Source: Candidatus Kuenenia stuttgartensis | GTDB taxonomy: Bacteria > Planctomycetota > Planctomycetia > Planctomycetales > Planctomycetaceae | Reading direction: 5' to 3' | NCBI GenBank assembly: GCA_945904015.1 | Contig: CAMDPK010000012.1 | Location: forward strand, 1-64,000 | Length of the DNA stretch: 64,000 bases | Shown: one piece after another, positions 18,076-26,385 of the stretch | How the letters are laid out: each line of letters begins with the position of its first letter | Numbering within the stretch: the first letter of the stretch is position 1 | Notes under the pieces: model-generated | Database searches by the model: none | What the model was told of the DNA's origin: nothing | The model's input: only the letters and a program-made list of their open reading frames with translations | Made by a program: the position numbers and the translations under genes

Positions 18076-19116
18076 CTACGACTGCACCGCCGCAAGCATC
18101 CCGCAGGCTCCGTGGATGTCCTGCCCTCCGCTGTAGCGGCGCTGCACCGGCATGTTCAACTCTTCGCGGAGAACGTCGCGAAAGGCGTTGGCCTCCTCGG
18201 TCGAGGGGCGACGGAACTGACCCGTCGGATCGTTCACGTCGATCAGGTCCAGCAAGATCGGCAAGCCTTCGGTCAGCTTGGCCAGCGCCCGCGCGTCTTC
18301 GCGGCTGGTGTTGATGCCGGCCAGCACCGTCCAGGCAAACGTCACGCGCTTGCGAGTCACCGCGTGGTACTCGCGCACGGCAGCGAGCAACTCCGGCAAC
18401 GGATAGACACGTTCGATGGGTAGCAAGCTCTGTCGTTGAATCGATCGAGCCGACGTCAGCGAGACAATCAAACGATATGGATGCCGCTCGGCCGTGAAGC
18501 GGCGGATGCCCGGCACGACTCCGACCGTCGAGATCGTGATCGCCTTGGCGTTGATCGCCATGCCACACGGTTCCGAAAAGATCCGCGCCGCCTGAATCAC
18601 GCGATCGTAGTTGAGCATCGGCTCGCCCATGCCCATGAAGACAACGCCGCGTACCGGGTGTTCGGAATCCATTTGAATCTGCGTGACTTGATCGACGATC
18701 TCCCAAGTCGCGAGGTTTCGTTGAAACCCCATGCGGCCGGTCGCACAGAAAACACACCCCAGCGCACAGCCCACCTGAGAACTCACGCAGACGATGTACT
18801 TCAAATCGTCAGGCCGGTGCAGCAACGGAATGCGAACTGCCTCGAAGCGCCCCTCGCCGTCCCCCTCGAACAAGTACTTCGCGAAACCGTCCTGCGGCGA
18901 GACGATCTTGTCGATCATTTTCAATCGCGGAATCGTTACATGCTCGCGGACCTTCTGAAGCACTCGCGGTGAGACAGTCGGCAGTTCATAAGGAATCTCG
19001 GTCGCACCGCGCCGCACGGCCGCCGCATGCAACTGTCGGACGAGCCGATCCGGCAGCGCGAGGTCGGACAACGCCAGTGCGAGTTCCGTCGAGGTCTGGT
19101 CTTTGAGCAGGATCAT
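18076..19116 (-). CDS. rlmN: 23S rRNA (adenine-C2)-methyltransferase RlmN
   Basis: A radical SAM enzyme that methylates A2503 of 23S rRNA and A37 of some tRNAs. The radical SAM triad is CALGCVFC (about residues 112-119), preceded by VCVSSQVG; GVVFMGMGEPMLNYD is the family motif following it. The methyl-carrying cysteine is in GACGM near the C-terminus. ATG at 19116 gives 346 aa starting MILLKDQ; the longer frame runs into the adjacent inverted repeat and is not coding. No good Shine-Dalgarno sequence is seen at the chosen start. The next gene upstream on this strand is the aldo/keto reductase. Confidence 0.95.
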   Translation of the reverse strand: MILLKDQTSTELALALSDLALPDRLVRQLHAAAVRRGATEIPYELPTVSPRVLQKVREHVTIPRLKMIDKIVSPQDGFAKYLFEGDGEGRFEAVRIPLLHRPDDLKYIVCVSSQVGCALGCVFCATGRMGFQRNLATWEIVDQVTQIQMDSEHPVRGVVFMGMGEPMLNYDRVIQAARIFSEPCGMAINAKAITISTVGVVPGIRRFTAERHPYRLIVSLTSARSIQRQSLLPIERVYPLPELLAAVREYHAVTRKRVTFAWTVLAGINTSREDARALAKLTEGLPILLDLIDVNDPTGQFRRPSTEEANAFRDVLREELNMPVQRRYSGGQDIHGACGMLAAVQS

Positions 19117-19125
19117 GGGAAGACT

Positions 19126-19200
19126 CGTAGGATGGGCACGCTTGCCCGTCCGCGTTGATTGAACCTCGCTAAGGGGACGGGCAAGAGTGCCCATCCTACG
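19126..19200. repeat. Inverted repeat, CGTAGGATGGGCAC theme, containing the aldo/keto reductase stop
   Basis: 26-nt arms at 19126-19151 and 19175-19200 with one mismatch. The minus-strand TAG at the right tip (19198-19196) is the aldo/keto reductase stop codon; the other end is 10 bp from the rlmN start. Confidence 0.85.
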
Positions 19201-20134
19201 ATCCGTTCAACGAAACCAACTTCGCTAACTCGCCAACGTGGCTTGGCGAGCCGAAGCCGATGATGGCGGAACTCACGGCCGAATGCGACAGCACGAAACG
19301 GACAGCGAATTCCGTCAGGCTCTCGCCGTCGCGGAGTTCCGCTCGAAGCTGCTCGGCTTGCGCGGCGTCTCGCTGATACAGATCCAGCGGGAAGTACGGT
19401 GTCTTGAGCGTGTGAGCGCTCGGCACTTGGCCGAGCAACGCGCCGGCGGCGAAGACCCGAATCGCGAACACGCCCATTCGCATCTCGGCGCAATCGGCCA
19501 GGATGTTGCCGTAGTCGGTATCGCCGTGTTGGGTCGGTGACGTCGCCCCCGCACTCGGATTGAGAGCGTTGTACGGCGTCTGCACGGTGTCGAATCGTCC
19601 GGAGTGAATCACGGTTTTCATCGCGGTCGGCTGGCCGGTGCCGGTCAGTCCTGTGTGCAGGATGAGTCTCTCGTCGCTCAGTCGATCGAATGCGTCGGCC
19701 ACGCCATCGCGAGAGAGGATGTCGTCGGGAGTGATCGAGTCCGGTTCGTCGCCGCGCCACGCCGTGATCCCGTTGTGCAATTGCAGCAACGTGACTGAAC
19801 TGACTCGCAATCGCTGCAAGCTCTCGTCGACGGATCGGCGAATGATGTCGCCGATCGGCTCGGTCGAGTCCAACGGGATGCGCACTTTGGTCGCGATGTG
19901 GATCGGCTCGGCCGGCTTGATCTCGGACAACGCTCGACCCAGGTTGGCTTCTGAACTGCCCGCTCCGTAACCCGGCGCGGTGTCGAACCAATTGATTCCC
20001 GCCTCAATCGCCGCCGCGACGACATCGCGCTGTGCGTTCGCATCGCTGCCGGTCATCAACCCTGAGACGGGCCCCGCTCCAAACGAGATCGCAGAAACTT
20101 TGATCCCGGTTCGGCCGAGTGTCCTGTACTGCAT
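19196..20134 (-). CDS. Aldo/keto reductase
   Basis: A 312-residue NADPH-dependent TIM-barrel oxidoreductase. It starts MQYRTLGRTGIKVSAISFG, has NWFDTAPGYGAGSSE (about 49-63, with the catalytic Asp and Tyr), IATKVRIP (Lys) and an LLQLHNG segment (His), followed by the nucleotide-binding C-terminus SSAIIGFGSPSHV. Substrate is unknown. Separated from rlmN downstream by a single inverted repeat. Confidence 0.92.
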   Translation of the reverse strand: MQYRTLGRTGIKVSAISFGAGPVSGLMTGSDANAQRDVVAAAIEAGINWFDTAPGYGAGSSEANLGRALSEIKPAEPIHIATKVRIPLDSTEPIGDIIRRSVDESLQRLRVSSVTLLQLHNGITAWRGDEPDSITPDDILSRDGVADAFDRLSDERLILHTGLTGTGQPTAMKTVIHSGRFDTVQTPYNALNPSAGATSPTQHGDTDYGNILADCAEMRMGVFAIRVFAAGALLGQVPSAHTLKTPYFPLDLYQRDAAQAEQLRAELRDGESLTEFAVRFVLSHSAVSSAIIGFGSPSHVGELAKLVSLNGS

Positions 20135-20180
20135 GATGACAACCGTCGTCGCTAAGACTTACTGCTCAAACTGAGGATTT

Positions 20181-20378
20181 TTCGAGTCCCGCCAGGGACG
20201 GTCGAGAATAGCCCAGCACGTCAGTGCTGGGAAATGGTTGAAAGAATCCCGCAGAGTCCCACTAGGGACGACAGACGGATCGAAGCGTTCTGTCGTCCCT
20301 AGCGGGACTTCAATGGCGAGACCATTCCGAATCCAAGCACTCACGTGCTGGGCTATTTTCGGATGTCCCTATCGGGAC
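20181..20378. repeat. Nested inverted repeats upstream of the Kelch protein terminator side
   Basis: Three nested themes: an outer GTCCCGCCAGGGAC-like pair, a GAATAGCCCAGCACG...CGTGCTGGGCTATT pair (about 20204-20360) and an inner GTCCCACTAGGGACGACAGA...TCTGTCGTCCCTAGCGGGAC pair (about 20254-20308). Together they fill most of the gap between the Kelch stop (20404) and the aldo/keto reductase start. Confidence 0.75.
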
Positions 20379-20403
20379 AAAAACAAAACAACTCAGTTTT
20401 GAC

Positions 20404-22371
20404 TTACTGGTGCCAATCGCTGATGAACGGCAGGTAGAAATCGCGCCACTCGCGCTGAAACCAAACGGGCGACGACGGGAAACCTTCTTGGCCCAGAGCG
20501 TCCACCGCAACGACGTAGTACCGCCGAGCCTGCTTGCCGGCGGTTTCGTCTTGGAAGTTCGTGGCCGCGATTGGCTGAGGCGTCAGCCGCGAGACCGGGT
20601 CTTTGTCGTAACGGCCATCCATGCGATAGACGCGATAGCCAGCGATCTCTTTTTCGAGATTCGGCGACCATTTCAGTTGGCAGGTCGTTCTGTCTTCGCG
20701 ACTGAAAACGTTTTGCGGTGAAGATGGAATCGTAAATAGGGCAGGGGAGAGCCCGCTCTCTTTGCCCGCTTCATCAACCGAGCGAATCCGATAGGCGAAC
20801 ACAGCCTTGCGATACTCCCGCCCGGATTCGTCGAGATGTTCTTTGTGCAAAGGTCGGTCGTAGCTCGGCTCGCCTTCGATCATTTGCGGTTCGTTCAAAT
20901 TGATTTTTGTGTCGGAGAACGATGTCGTCTTGAGCGGCTCGGCCGTGAGCCGCTGAAATGGACCGATGCGTCGGATCGCTCCGACGATCGGTTCGGCCAG
21001 CGGCGGCGTGCGTGACTTGAGCCGCTTCAATTGATCGTCGCTGTAGACTTCGACGACGGCGCGTTCGACGTGGTATCCGCTGACGTGTTGGGAGGGCGAG
21101 GCTCCCGCCGAGCTGTTTTTCTTGTCCGCCGCGCGAGTTGGCGGCTCGGCGGGAGTCTCGCCCTCCCGCAACGTCCAGCGAATCTCGACTCGCTGCGGTT
21201 CGATCACTGAAACAACTCCGTCCTCAACCAGAGGCGGCACCGATCGTGACTTCGCAACTGGCACCGGTATTTGCCCCGCCGGAGCGTCCCCGAATCGATA
21301 CGTCCAAACTTGTTGCTCGCGCGGTTTGCTCGTGCAGTTTTCGAGGATCGCGAGGTTCAACTCCGGAGCGAAGTTCAAATTCCGCGCGCGATTGCTGGAC
21401 GATTCTGGTTCGGCGGTCGGGGTCATCCGCTGCCAGCGATTCGCTCCCGCGTCGTAGGCCCACGTTTGCAATTCGTGAGTCGCGGACTCGTCCTTGCCGG
21501 TCGTGATCTTGATGATCGCCAGCACGACGCGATGAATCGGATCGTAAGTCAGCACCGCGTCATTCTTGTCGGTTGGCGGTTGAACGTCCGGTTTCATGTC
21601 GCGCCACTCGTTGCGGCGCACGTCGTAGGCCCAGGTGTGAACGTCGTTGTCGAACTGCGAGCCGAACAGCACATGCAGCTTGCGAGCCTCGTCGTAGGCC
21701 ATGTTCCCACCGCTGCGAGCGGCCGGTTCGTTCGCCGGCTTGAGCCAACGCCACTCGTTCCGCGCGGGGTCGTAGAGCAACGTCCCTTCGTGACTCCCCT
21801 CGCCGCCGAAGACGACAACGACTTGTTCGTCGCTGTCCCACGAAGCACAGCGATACGGAGCCAATCGCGGCGTCGGCAACGGCCGCCGGTTTCGCCAGCG
21901 GTTTTCGCCGAGGTCGTAGGTCCACACGGACGAGTCATTCAAATACAGCTCGCGAGCCCACTGCCACCCGTGGCTGCCGCTGAAGAACGGAAACCGCACA
22001 TACCGCCCGCTCGTCGGGTCGTAAACATTTTGAGCGTTGCAGCAAACCCCCGGCGGCGACGTATTCGGCTCCTTGAGCGTCCACTTCGCCGTCGCCAAAT
22101 CGAACGTCCAAACCTCCGCCCCCTGCTCGCCGCCACCCCCTTGATTGTGCCCGCCATACCTCACGAGCAATTGCTGCCGCCGATCCCAAACACAACCCCC
22201 CTCATACCCCAACCGCGGCGAGACGGGTGCGTCGGGCAATGGGGTTCGCTTGATCCAGACGTTCGCATCCTGATCTGCAATCGACGGCGGTGCGGCAATC
22301 GCAAATGGTGTGAAGCTGACCACGAGAAGTGCCGCTAACGATGATCGCAAGAGACCTTGAGAATGAGGCAT
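20404..22371 (-). CDS. Secreted Kelch-repeat protein with a C-terminal FN3-like region
   Basis: A 655-residue protein from ATG at 22371 (GGAGGGG just upstream) with a clear signal peptide (about 7-27). Residues about 40-370 hold Kelch-type blades (VWTFDLATAKWTLKEP, SSVWTYDLGENRWRNRRP, HTWAYDVRRNEWRDMKP). The C-terminal part (about 440-655) looks like fibronectin type III or similar beta domains (YRVYRMDGRYDKDPV). Between them, at roughly residues 410-445, lies a low-complexity segment (EGETPAEPPTRAA, SSAGASPSQH) encoded by an inverted repeat. Likely an extracytoplasmic binding protein. Its start is 10 bp after the membrane zinc-ribbon gene, so the two are co-transcribed. Confidence 0.8.
   Translation of the reverse strand: MPHSQGLLRSSLAALLVVSFTPFAIAAPPSIADQDANVWIKRTPLPDAPVSPRLGYEGGCVWDRRQQLLVRYGGHNQGGGGEQGAEVWTFDLATAKWTLKEPNTSPPGVCCNAQNVYDPTSGRYVRFPFFSGSHGWQWARELYLNDSSVWTYDLGENRWRNRRPLPTPRLAPYRCASWDSDEQVVVVFGGEGSHEGTLLYDPARNEWRWLKPANEPAARSGGNMAYDEARKLHVLFGSQFDNDVHTWAYDVRRNEWRDMKPDVQPPTDKNDAVLTYDPIHRVVLAIIKITTGKDESATHELQTWAYDAGANRWQRMTPTAEPESSSNRARNLNFAPELNLAILENCTSKPREQQVWTYRFGDAPAGQIPVPVAKSRSVPPLVEDGVVSVIEPQRVEIRWTLREGETPAEPPTRAADKKNSSAGASPSQHVSGYHVERAVVEVYSDDQLKRLKSRTPPLAEPIVGAIRRIGPFQRLTAEPLKTTSFSDTKINLNEPQMIEGEPSYDRPLHKEHLDESGREYRKAVFAYRIRSVDEAGKESGLSPALFTIPSSPQNVFSREDRTTCQLKWSPNLEKEIAGYRVYRMDGRYDKDPVSRLTPQPIAATNFQDETAGKQARRYYVVAVDALGQEGFPSSPVWFQREWRDFYLPFISDWHQ
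21087..21172. repeat. Inverted repeat inside the Kelch-protein coding sequence
   Basis: Arms 21087-21113 and 21144-21172 (GTTGGGAGGGCGAGGCTCCC and near complement). The element is read in frame, without stops, as the low-complexity linker between the propeller and the C-terminal domain. Confidence 0.85.
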
Positions 22372-22381
22372 ATCCCCTCCG

Positions 22382-23083
22382 TCATTTGAGTTTGGCGAGA
22401 TCTTCGTTTCGCTTTTGAGCACGCTCTGCTACGCCGATCGTGAGGACCCACATCATGCCAATTAACAGCGACACCATTGCAAGTGGAGACAATATCACGC
22501 CGAGCCAGCTTCGATTGCTCGAAGGCTCCGTGAGCTTCCGCCAGATGAGAATTCCATAGATCAATGGGAGAGCAAGACCCCAGGCGATGGCCGCAAAGCG
22601 AAGATGCCGATTTAACTCTGATTGGATTTGCTTGGAGCCCTTCGTGACGGCAATTGTTCGCGGCGGAGTCGCGTTGGAATCAGCCATCACCGGCACCTCG
22701 AAGTGCTCGACAATTTGCTGGCGGCAATGCGGACAATGCAAGGATTGGAGCACATGTCGCCGGGACAATTCGCTTGCGATTTCGTGGTCGCAAGAAGGAC
22801 AACGTAAAACCGGTTGTCGTCTCGCTCGGCGAATCACAAAGATCAGGAGAAGAAGTGACGGTGGAGAGGACAAAGCAAAGAAGGACAACGGCAAAACCAC
22901 TTCTTGCCATCCGGGACTTAGCCAACCATCGAAGTAATTGCGTACTGTGACAATCTGTGGCCCGACGAGTTGGAGAATCAGCCACATCACCGCATCGAAC
23001 AGTCCAAACGCGGCGACTCCTGTGAGTGCCACAACGCACGAATACCGCTTGACGGCTCGTTTGTAGTCAGGAAGGGAAAGCAT
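22382..23083 (-). CDS. Hypothetical membrane protein with a zinc-ribbon-like segment
   Basis: A 233-residue protein from ATG at 23083. Hydrophobic segments at about 15-40, 58-84, 158-178 and 190-215 predict four membrane helices. Between helices 2 and 3 is a CPSC...CPHC pair (about residues 94-120: RCPSCDHEI, HCPHCRQQI) that resembles a rubredoxin/zinc-ribbon knuckle. No family recognised. Codon use is slightly more AT-rich than neighbours. It is immediately upstream of the Kelch gene (10 bp) on the same strand. Confidence 0.7.
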   Translation of the reverse strand: MLSLPDYKRAVKRYSCVVALTGVAAFGLFDAVMWLILQLVGPQIVTVRNYFDGWLSPGWQEVVLPLSFFALSSPPSLLLLIFVIRRARRQPVLRCPSCDHEIASELSRRHVLQSLHCPHCRQQIVEHFEVPVMADSNATPPRTIAVTKGSKQIQSELNRHLRFAAIAWGLALPLIYGILIWRKLTEPSSNRSWLGVILSPLAMVSLLIGMMWVLTIGVAERAQKRNEDLAKLK

Positions 23084-23277
23084 TGACGGCCTCTCGGCGT
23101 GTTCGATACAGCCACGGCTCATTGCTCAGCGGTTTATTCGCGCTGTTCGCGGAAGTCAATCAGCGGCTTGTGGTCGTCCCGGAGCGGCTGAAGCCCTCTC
23201 CCGCTGTTGATGTCGGTGAGCCCACGGGAATGAGTCGCTTCGCGATCGACAGGCCGCATGGGCTGGCGATGTTCGTT

Positions 23278-23715
23278 TCAAGGGAGAGGCTGCGGTGCAA
23301 TGCTCCAGTCTTCGAGGACCAGACCTGGCACTTGCGTGAAGTCGCGAACATTCCGAGTGACGAGGGTGCCGCCAAACTCCAGCGCGGTCGCGGCGATGCG
23401 GAGATCCATCGACCGCACGGGGAGGCGAGCCTCACGCAGCGCGTCGAAACGGTCGATGCAGGCTTCGTTGAAGGGCAAGACTCGCAGGTCAGACAGCGAT
23501 TCCACACAAGCGGCCAGTTGCGCGTACGCTCGCGCTAGTTTGGATTTGGTCTTCGCCTGACGCAGCACGGTGTACCAGCCGGAGAGTTGCTCCTCGACGG
23601 TGATCACGCTGACGGCGAGGTCATCCGGGTCGTGCAACGCAATGTTGTCGCCAACCACCGGATGTCCCTTTTGATGCAGCGTCAGCGTGTCCGTGTCGAG
23701 GATGAAGAGCTTCAC
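23278..23715 (-). CDS. PIN-domain ribonuclease, VapC-like toxin
   Basis: A 145-residue PIN-domain protein beginning VKLFILDTDTLTLHQKG, with conserved acids in LDTDT, SVITVEEQLSGW, and SMDLRIAATALEFGGTLVTRNVRDF, the arrangement of VapC tRNA-cleaving toxins. GTG start at 23715 overlaps the stop of the upstream small gene (GTGA, 23712-23715). The longer frame upstream overlaps the partner and is unlikely. VapC toxins cleave specific RNAs when freed from the antitoxin. Confident on fold; target unknown. Confidence 0.88.
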   Translation of the reverse strand: MKLFILDTDTLTLHQKGHPVVGDNIALHDPDDLAVSVITVEEQLSGWYTVLRQAKTKSKLARAYAQLAACVESLSDLRVLPFNEACIDRFDALREARLPVRSMDLRIAATALEFGGTLVTRNVRDFTQVPGLVLEDWSIAPQPLP

Positions 23716-23918
23716 GGCCGCCGATCCTCTGCATCCTTTTGTTGGCGGTACGCTTCCATCGCTTGCTGCCATTCATCAACCAGCGGTTCGTTCGCGAGCA
23801 TCCCTTGCATGCGCTTCCACGGATTCCCTAGCCGCTGGCTCGGCGAACGCGCTTTCAGCTCGGCCAGTTCTCGCTCCACGGCGGCCAAGCGTTGTTCGAG
23901 TTGCGTTAGCTCGCTCAT
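23712..23918 (-). CDS. Small coiled-coil protein, putative antitoxin
   Basis: A 68-residue protein upstream of, and overlapping by four bases, the PIN-domain gene. ATG at 23918 has AGGAG seven bases upstream; a GTG one codon earlier is less likely. Residues 3-25 form a heptad-like coiled coil (LTQLEQRLAAVERELAELKA); the C-terminus is charged. It does not look like a standard AbrB, RHH or Phd DNA-binding antitoxin, so the antitoxin role is inferred from position only. Confidence 0.65.
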   Translation of the reverse strand: MSELTQLEQRLAAVERELAELKARSPSQRLGNPWKRMQGMLANEPLVDEWQQAMEAYRQQKDAEDRRP

Positions 23919-24123
23919 CACGGGACTCCTTGCGACTCATCCGAGATATCGGCGGCAACATATCCCATTCACCGGACTGCGCCAGCCCCATTTGTTCTGT
24001 TTATTCAGATTCGCCGCCCGGAGCCACACTGCGTAGAGCGATCCTGTCATGACACTCGAAAATCCGTCTCGGATCGAACACCATCACGAGGACTGACTCG
24101 GCTTGAACGAACTTGGAGCGATG

Positions 24124-25044
24124 ATGAGCGACACGGTGTTGGTGACTGGCGGTAGCGGCTTTATTGGCACCTGGGTGCTGCGGGAGTTGCTCTCGCGAAA
24201 TGCGAAGCCGGTAGTGGTCGATGTGCAGCCGGCTCCGCCGCGTTGGCAACGAGTGCTCGGCGGACGCGCGGCGGAGGTGGTCTCGATCGAAGCCTCGCTG
24301 CTGGATCGCGACCGCTTGCAGAGCATCATCGAACAACATGCCGTGACGCACGTCATTCATCTGGCGGCGTTGTTGACTCCGGAATGTCAGAATGATCCGT
24401 GGCTGGGCTGTCAGGTCAATGTGTTGGGGAGCACGGCGCTGTTCGAGGCGGCGCGGCGATCAGGTCGAATTCGCTCGCTTGCGTATGCCAGTTCGTATGC
24501 GGTGTATGGGCCAGAGACCGGCGATTCCGCGGATGAGTCGAATCGGCCGCCGACGTTTTACGGTGCGTTCAAGCAAGCGGTGGACTTGATCGCCGAGCAG
24601 TATTGGCGGCACTTCGGGATCGCGTCGGTCGCCGTGCGTCCGCATGTGGTCTACGGGCCAGAACGCGATCAAGGTTTGACGGCCGGCCCGTCGCTGGCGG
24701 CGCGAGCGGCTGCGCTCGGCGAGAGCTACACAATCGGTTACACCGGCCGAGTCGGCTACGACTACGCGGAGGATGTGGCCCGCGCATTTGTTCGTTCGGC
24801 GATCGAGTGTCCACCGGGACACACCGTGGTCGATCTTCCCAGCGAGCTGGCCACGACCGAAGAGTTTCGATCTGCCATCGTGGGCGTTGTTCCCGATGCG
24901 GCATCGCGGATCATGGTCAACGGAGCGGCGATCCCGTCCAATGTTCCGCCGAGTCCGAACTACATCTCGAATCTCTTTCCCGATTGGCTAGCGACATCGC
25001 TTCGCGACGGTGTCCGAAAGACGGTCGAGTTCTATCAACACTAG
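24124..25044 (+). CDS. NAD-dependent epimerase/dehydratase
   Basis: A 306-residue extended-SDR enzyme. The N-terminal VLVTGGSGFIGTWVLRELL gives the GxxGxxG nucleotide motif (about residues 5-23); the active-site YGAFKQAVD (YxxxK, about 143-147) and YASSYAVYG segments follow. ATG at 24124 has GGAG five bases upstream; a second ATG at 24121 is equally in frame but closer. Family members epimerise or reduce sugar nucleotides and related compounds; the substrate is unknown. 75 bp upstream of a second Gfo/Idh/MocA gene on the same strand. Confidence 0.88.
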   Translation: MSDTVLVTGGSGFIGTWVLRELLSRNAKPVVVDVQPAPPRWQRVLGGRAAEVVSIEASLLDRDRLQSIIEQHAVTHVIHLAALLTPECQNDPWLGCQVNVLGSTALFEAARRSGRIRSLAYASSYAVYGPETGDSADESNRPPTFYGAFKQAVDLIAEQYWRHFGIASVAVRPHVVYGPERDQGLTAGPSLAARAAALGESYTIGYTGRVGYDYAEDVARAFVRSAIECPPGHTVVDLPSELATTEEFRSAIVGVVPDAASRIMVNGAAIPSNVPPSPNYISNLFPDWLATSLRDGVRKTVEFYQH

Positions 25045-25119
25045 CCCGATGCGTGAGTGAGGGGTTTCGCAAAACAACCCCTCACCGGCGCGTCGGGCTA
25101 CTCAGAGAAGGAGCCATTC

Positions 25120-26262
25120 ATGCCCGTGAACGATTTCCTTGGCCGACGTCAAATGTTGTTGGCATCAGCGGCCGCTTTGGGGGGAACCGCTTTGACGGCC
25201 GTCAGCTCGGCAGCCGATGACGCGAAAACGTCGGACAAAGTACTGCGGATCGGCGTCATCTCGGCCACGATTCGCGGCAAGCCTCAACCGCGCAACGGGC
25301 ACACTTGGCACTTCGCTCAATACCTGCATCCGACGGCGGACATCGACACGTACTGCAAGCTGGTCGATCCGGGGTCGGCGAAGTTCTTTCGCGAGTACGT
25401 TCGGAATCCGAAATTCACGTTTGATCAATTGCCGTTTCCCGACACGAAGATCACACAGTACTACGACGCTGATCCGGCGATCGCGGCCAAGTTCACCGAG
25501 GCATTTCCCGGAGTGCAGGTCGCCAAGTCGGTCGAGGAGATGGTCGAGCAAGTCGATGCGGTGTGGCTCGGCGATGCGTCGGGATTTGGCGACGACCACT
25601 TTGATCTCGTGGCACCCGGACTCAAAAAAGGCCTGCCGACCTTCTGCGACAAGCCGATCGGCGAGACTCCGGCCGGCACGCGCAAAATTCTGGAATTCGC
25701 CAAGCAACACAACGCGCCGATCATGTCGTCGAGCCTGTTCCGTCACGAATGGGGTTGCGAAGCCGCGCTGCGCAAGCGGGACTCCGGCGAGTTCGGGCCG
25801 ATTCAATATGTCATCGCCAGCGTGCAAGGGGGATTCTCAGAAAGCGGCTGGATGGTCTACGGCCAGCATCCGGCCTGGACTGTGATGACGCTGATGGGAC
25901 CGGGGGTCGAAGCGGTCAGCATGTACGCTCGCGAGAACACCTGCCACGCGCTCGTGACGTACCCCGATCGGATGCCCGCTGAGATTTGGTTCGGCCGGCC
26001 GAACTCGAAGTGGGAATACTGTCACACCGAGGTCCACTTTCAGAAGCAGAAGTTCGAGTACACCGCTTCGATCGAAGACGACTTCTGGTACGGCCACCAC
26101 TACGAGATGTTCCGCATGGCCGCGACGTTTCGCGAGATGGTCAAGACTCGCCGCGAACCGATCCCGCATCAGGAGATTCTCGAAGTCACAGCCATCGTTC
26201 ACGCCGCCGCGAAGTCGCTGCGCGAACAAAGCCGGCTGGTGAAATTGTCCGAAGTGATGTGA
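25120..26262 (+). CDS. Tat-exported Gfo/Idh/MocA family oxidoreductase
   Basis: A 380-residue protein starting at ATG 25120 (AAGGAG at 25108-25113) with a twin-arginine-like leader FLGRRQMLLASAAALGG. The oxidoreductase fold carries CDKPIGETPAGTRKIL (about 172-187) with the conserved EKP-like lysine, and SSLFRHEWGCE. Planctomycetes export many such proteins, some glycan-active; substrate unknown. It follows the epimerase on the same strand and may be co-transcribed with it. Confidence 0.88.
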   Translation: MPVNDFLGRRQMLLASAAALGGTALTAVSSAADDAKTSDKVLRIGVISATIRGKPQPRNGHTWHFAQYLHPTADIDTYCKLVDPGSAKFFREYVRNPKFTFDQLPFPDTKITQYYDADPAIAAKFTEAFPGVQVAKSVEEMVEQVDAVWLGDASGFGDDHFDLVAPGLKKGLPTFCDKPIGETPAGTRKILEFAKQHNAPIMSSSLFRHEWGCEAALRKRDSGEFGPIQYVIASVQGGFSESGWMVYGQHPAWTVMTLMGPGVEAVSMYARENTCHALVTYPDRMPAEIWFGRPNSKWEYCHTEVHFQKQKFEYTASIEDDFWYGHHYEMFRMAATFREMVKTRREPIPHQEILEVTAIVHAAAKSLREQSRLVKLSEVM

Positions 26263-26282
26263 GGATTGTTGAAGTTTGATTC

Positions 26283-26380
26283 AGGTGAGCCGGAGGGCGT
26301 CAGCTCCCGGCCTTTTTGACATTTGAGATTTCAAATTTGAGATTTGAGACGTCCGGGGGCTGACGCCCTCCGGCTCGCCT
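26283..26380. repeat. Inverted repeat, AGCCGGAGGGCGTCAG theme
   Basis: Arms 26283-26312 and 26351-26380 are about 30 nt; the 38-base loop contains an AT-rich palindrome (GAGATTTCAAATTTGAGATTTGAG). The element lies between the Gfo/Idh/MocA stop and the SMP-30/LRR start. Confidence 0.85.
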
Positions 26381-26385
26381 GGACA

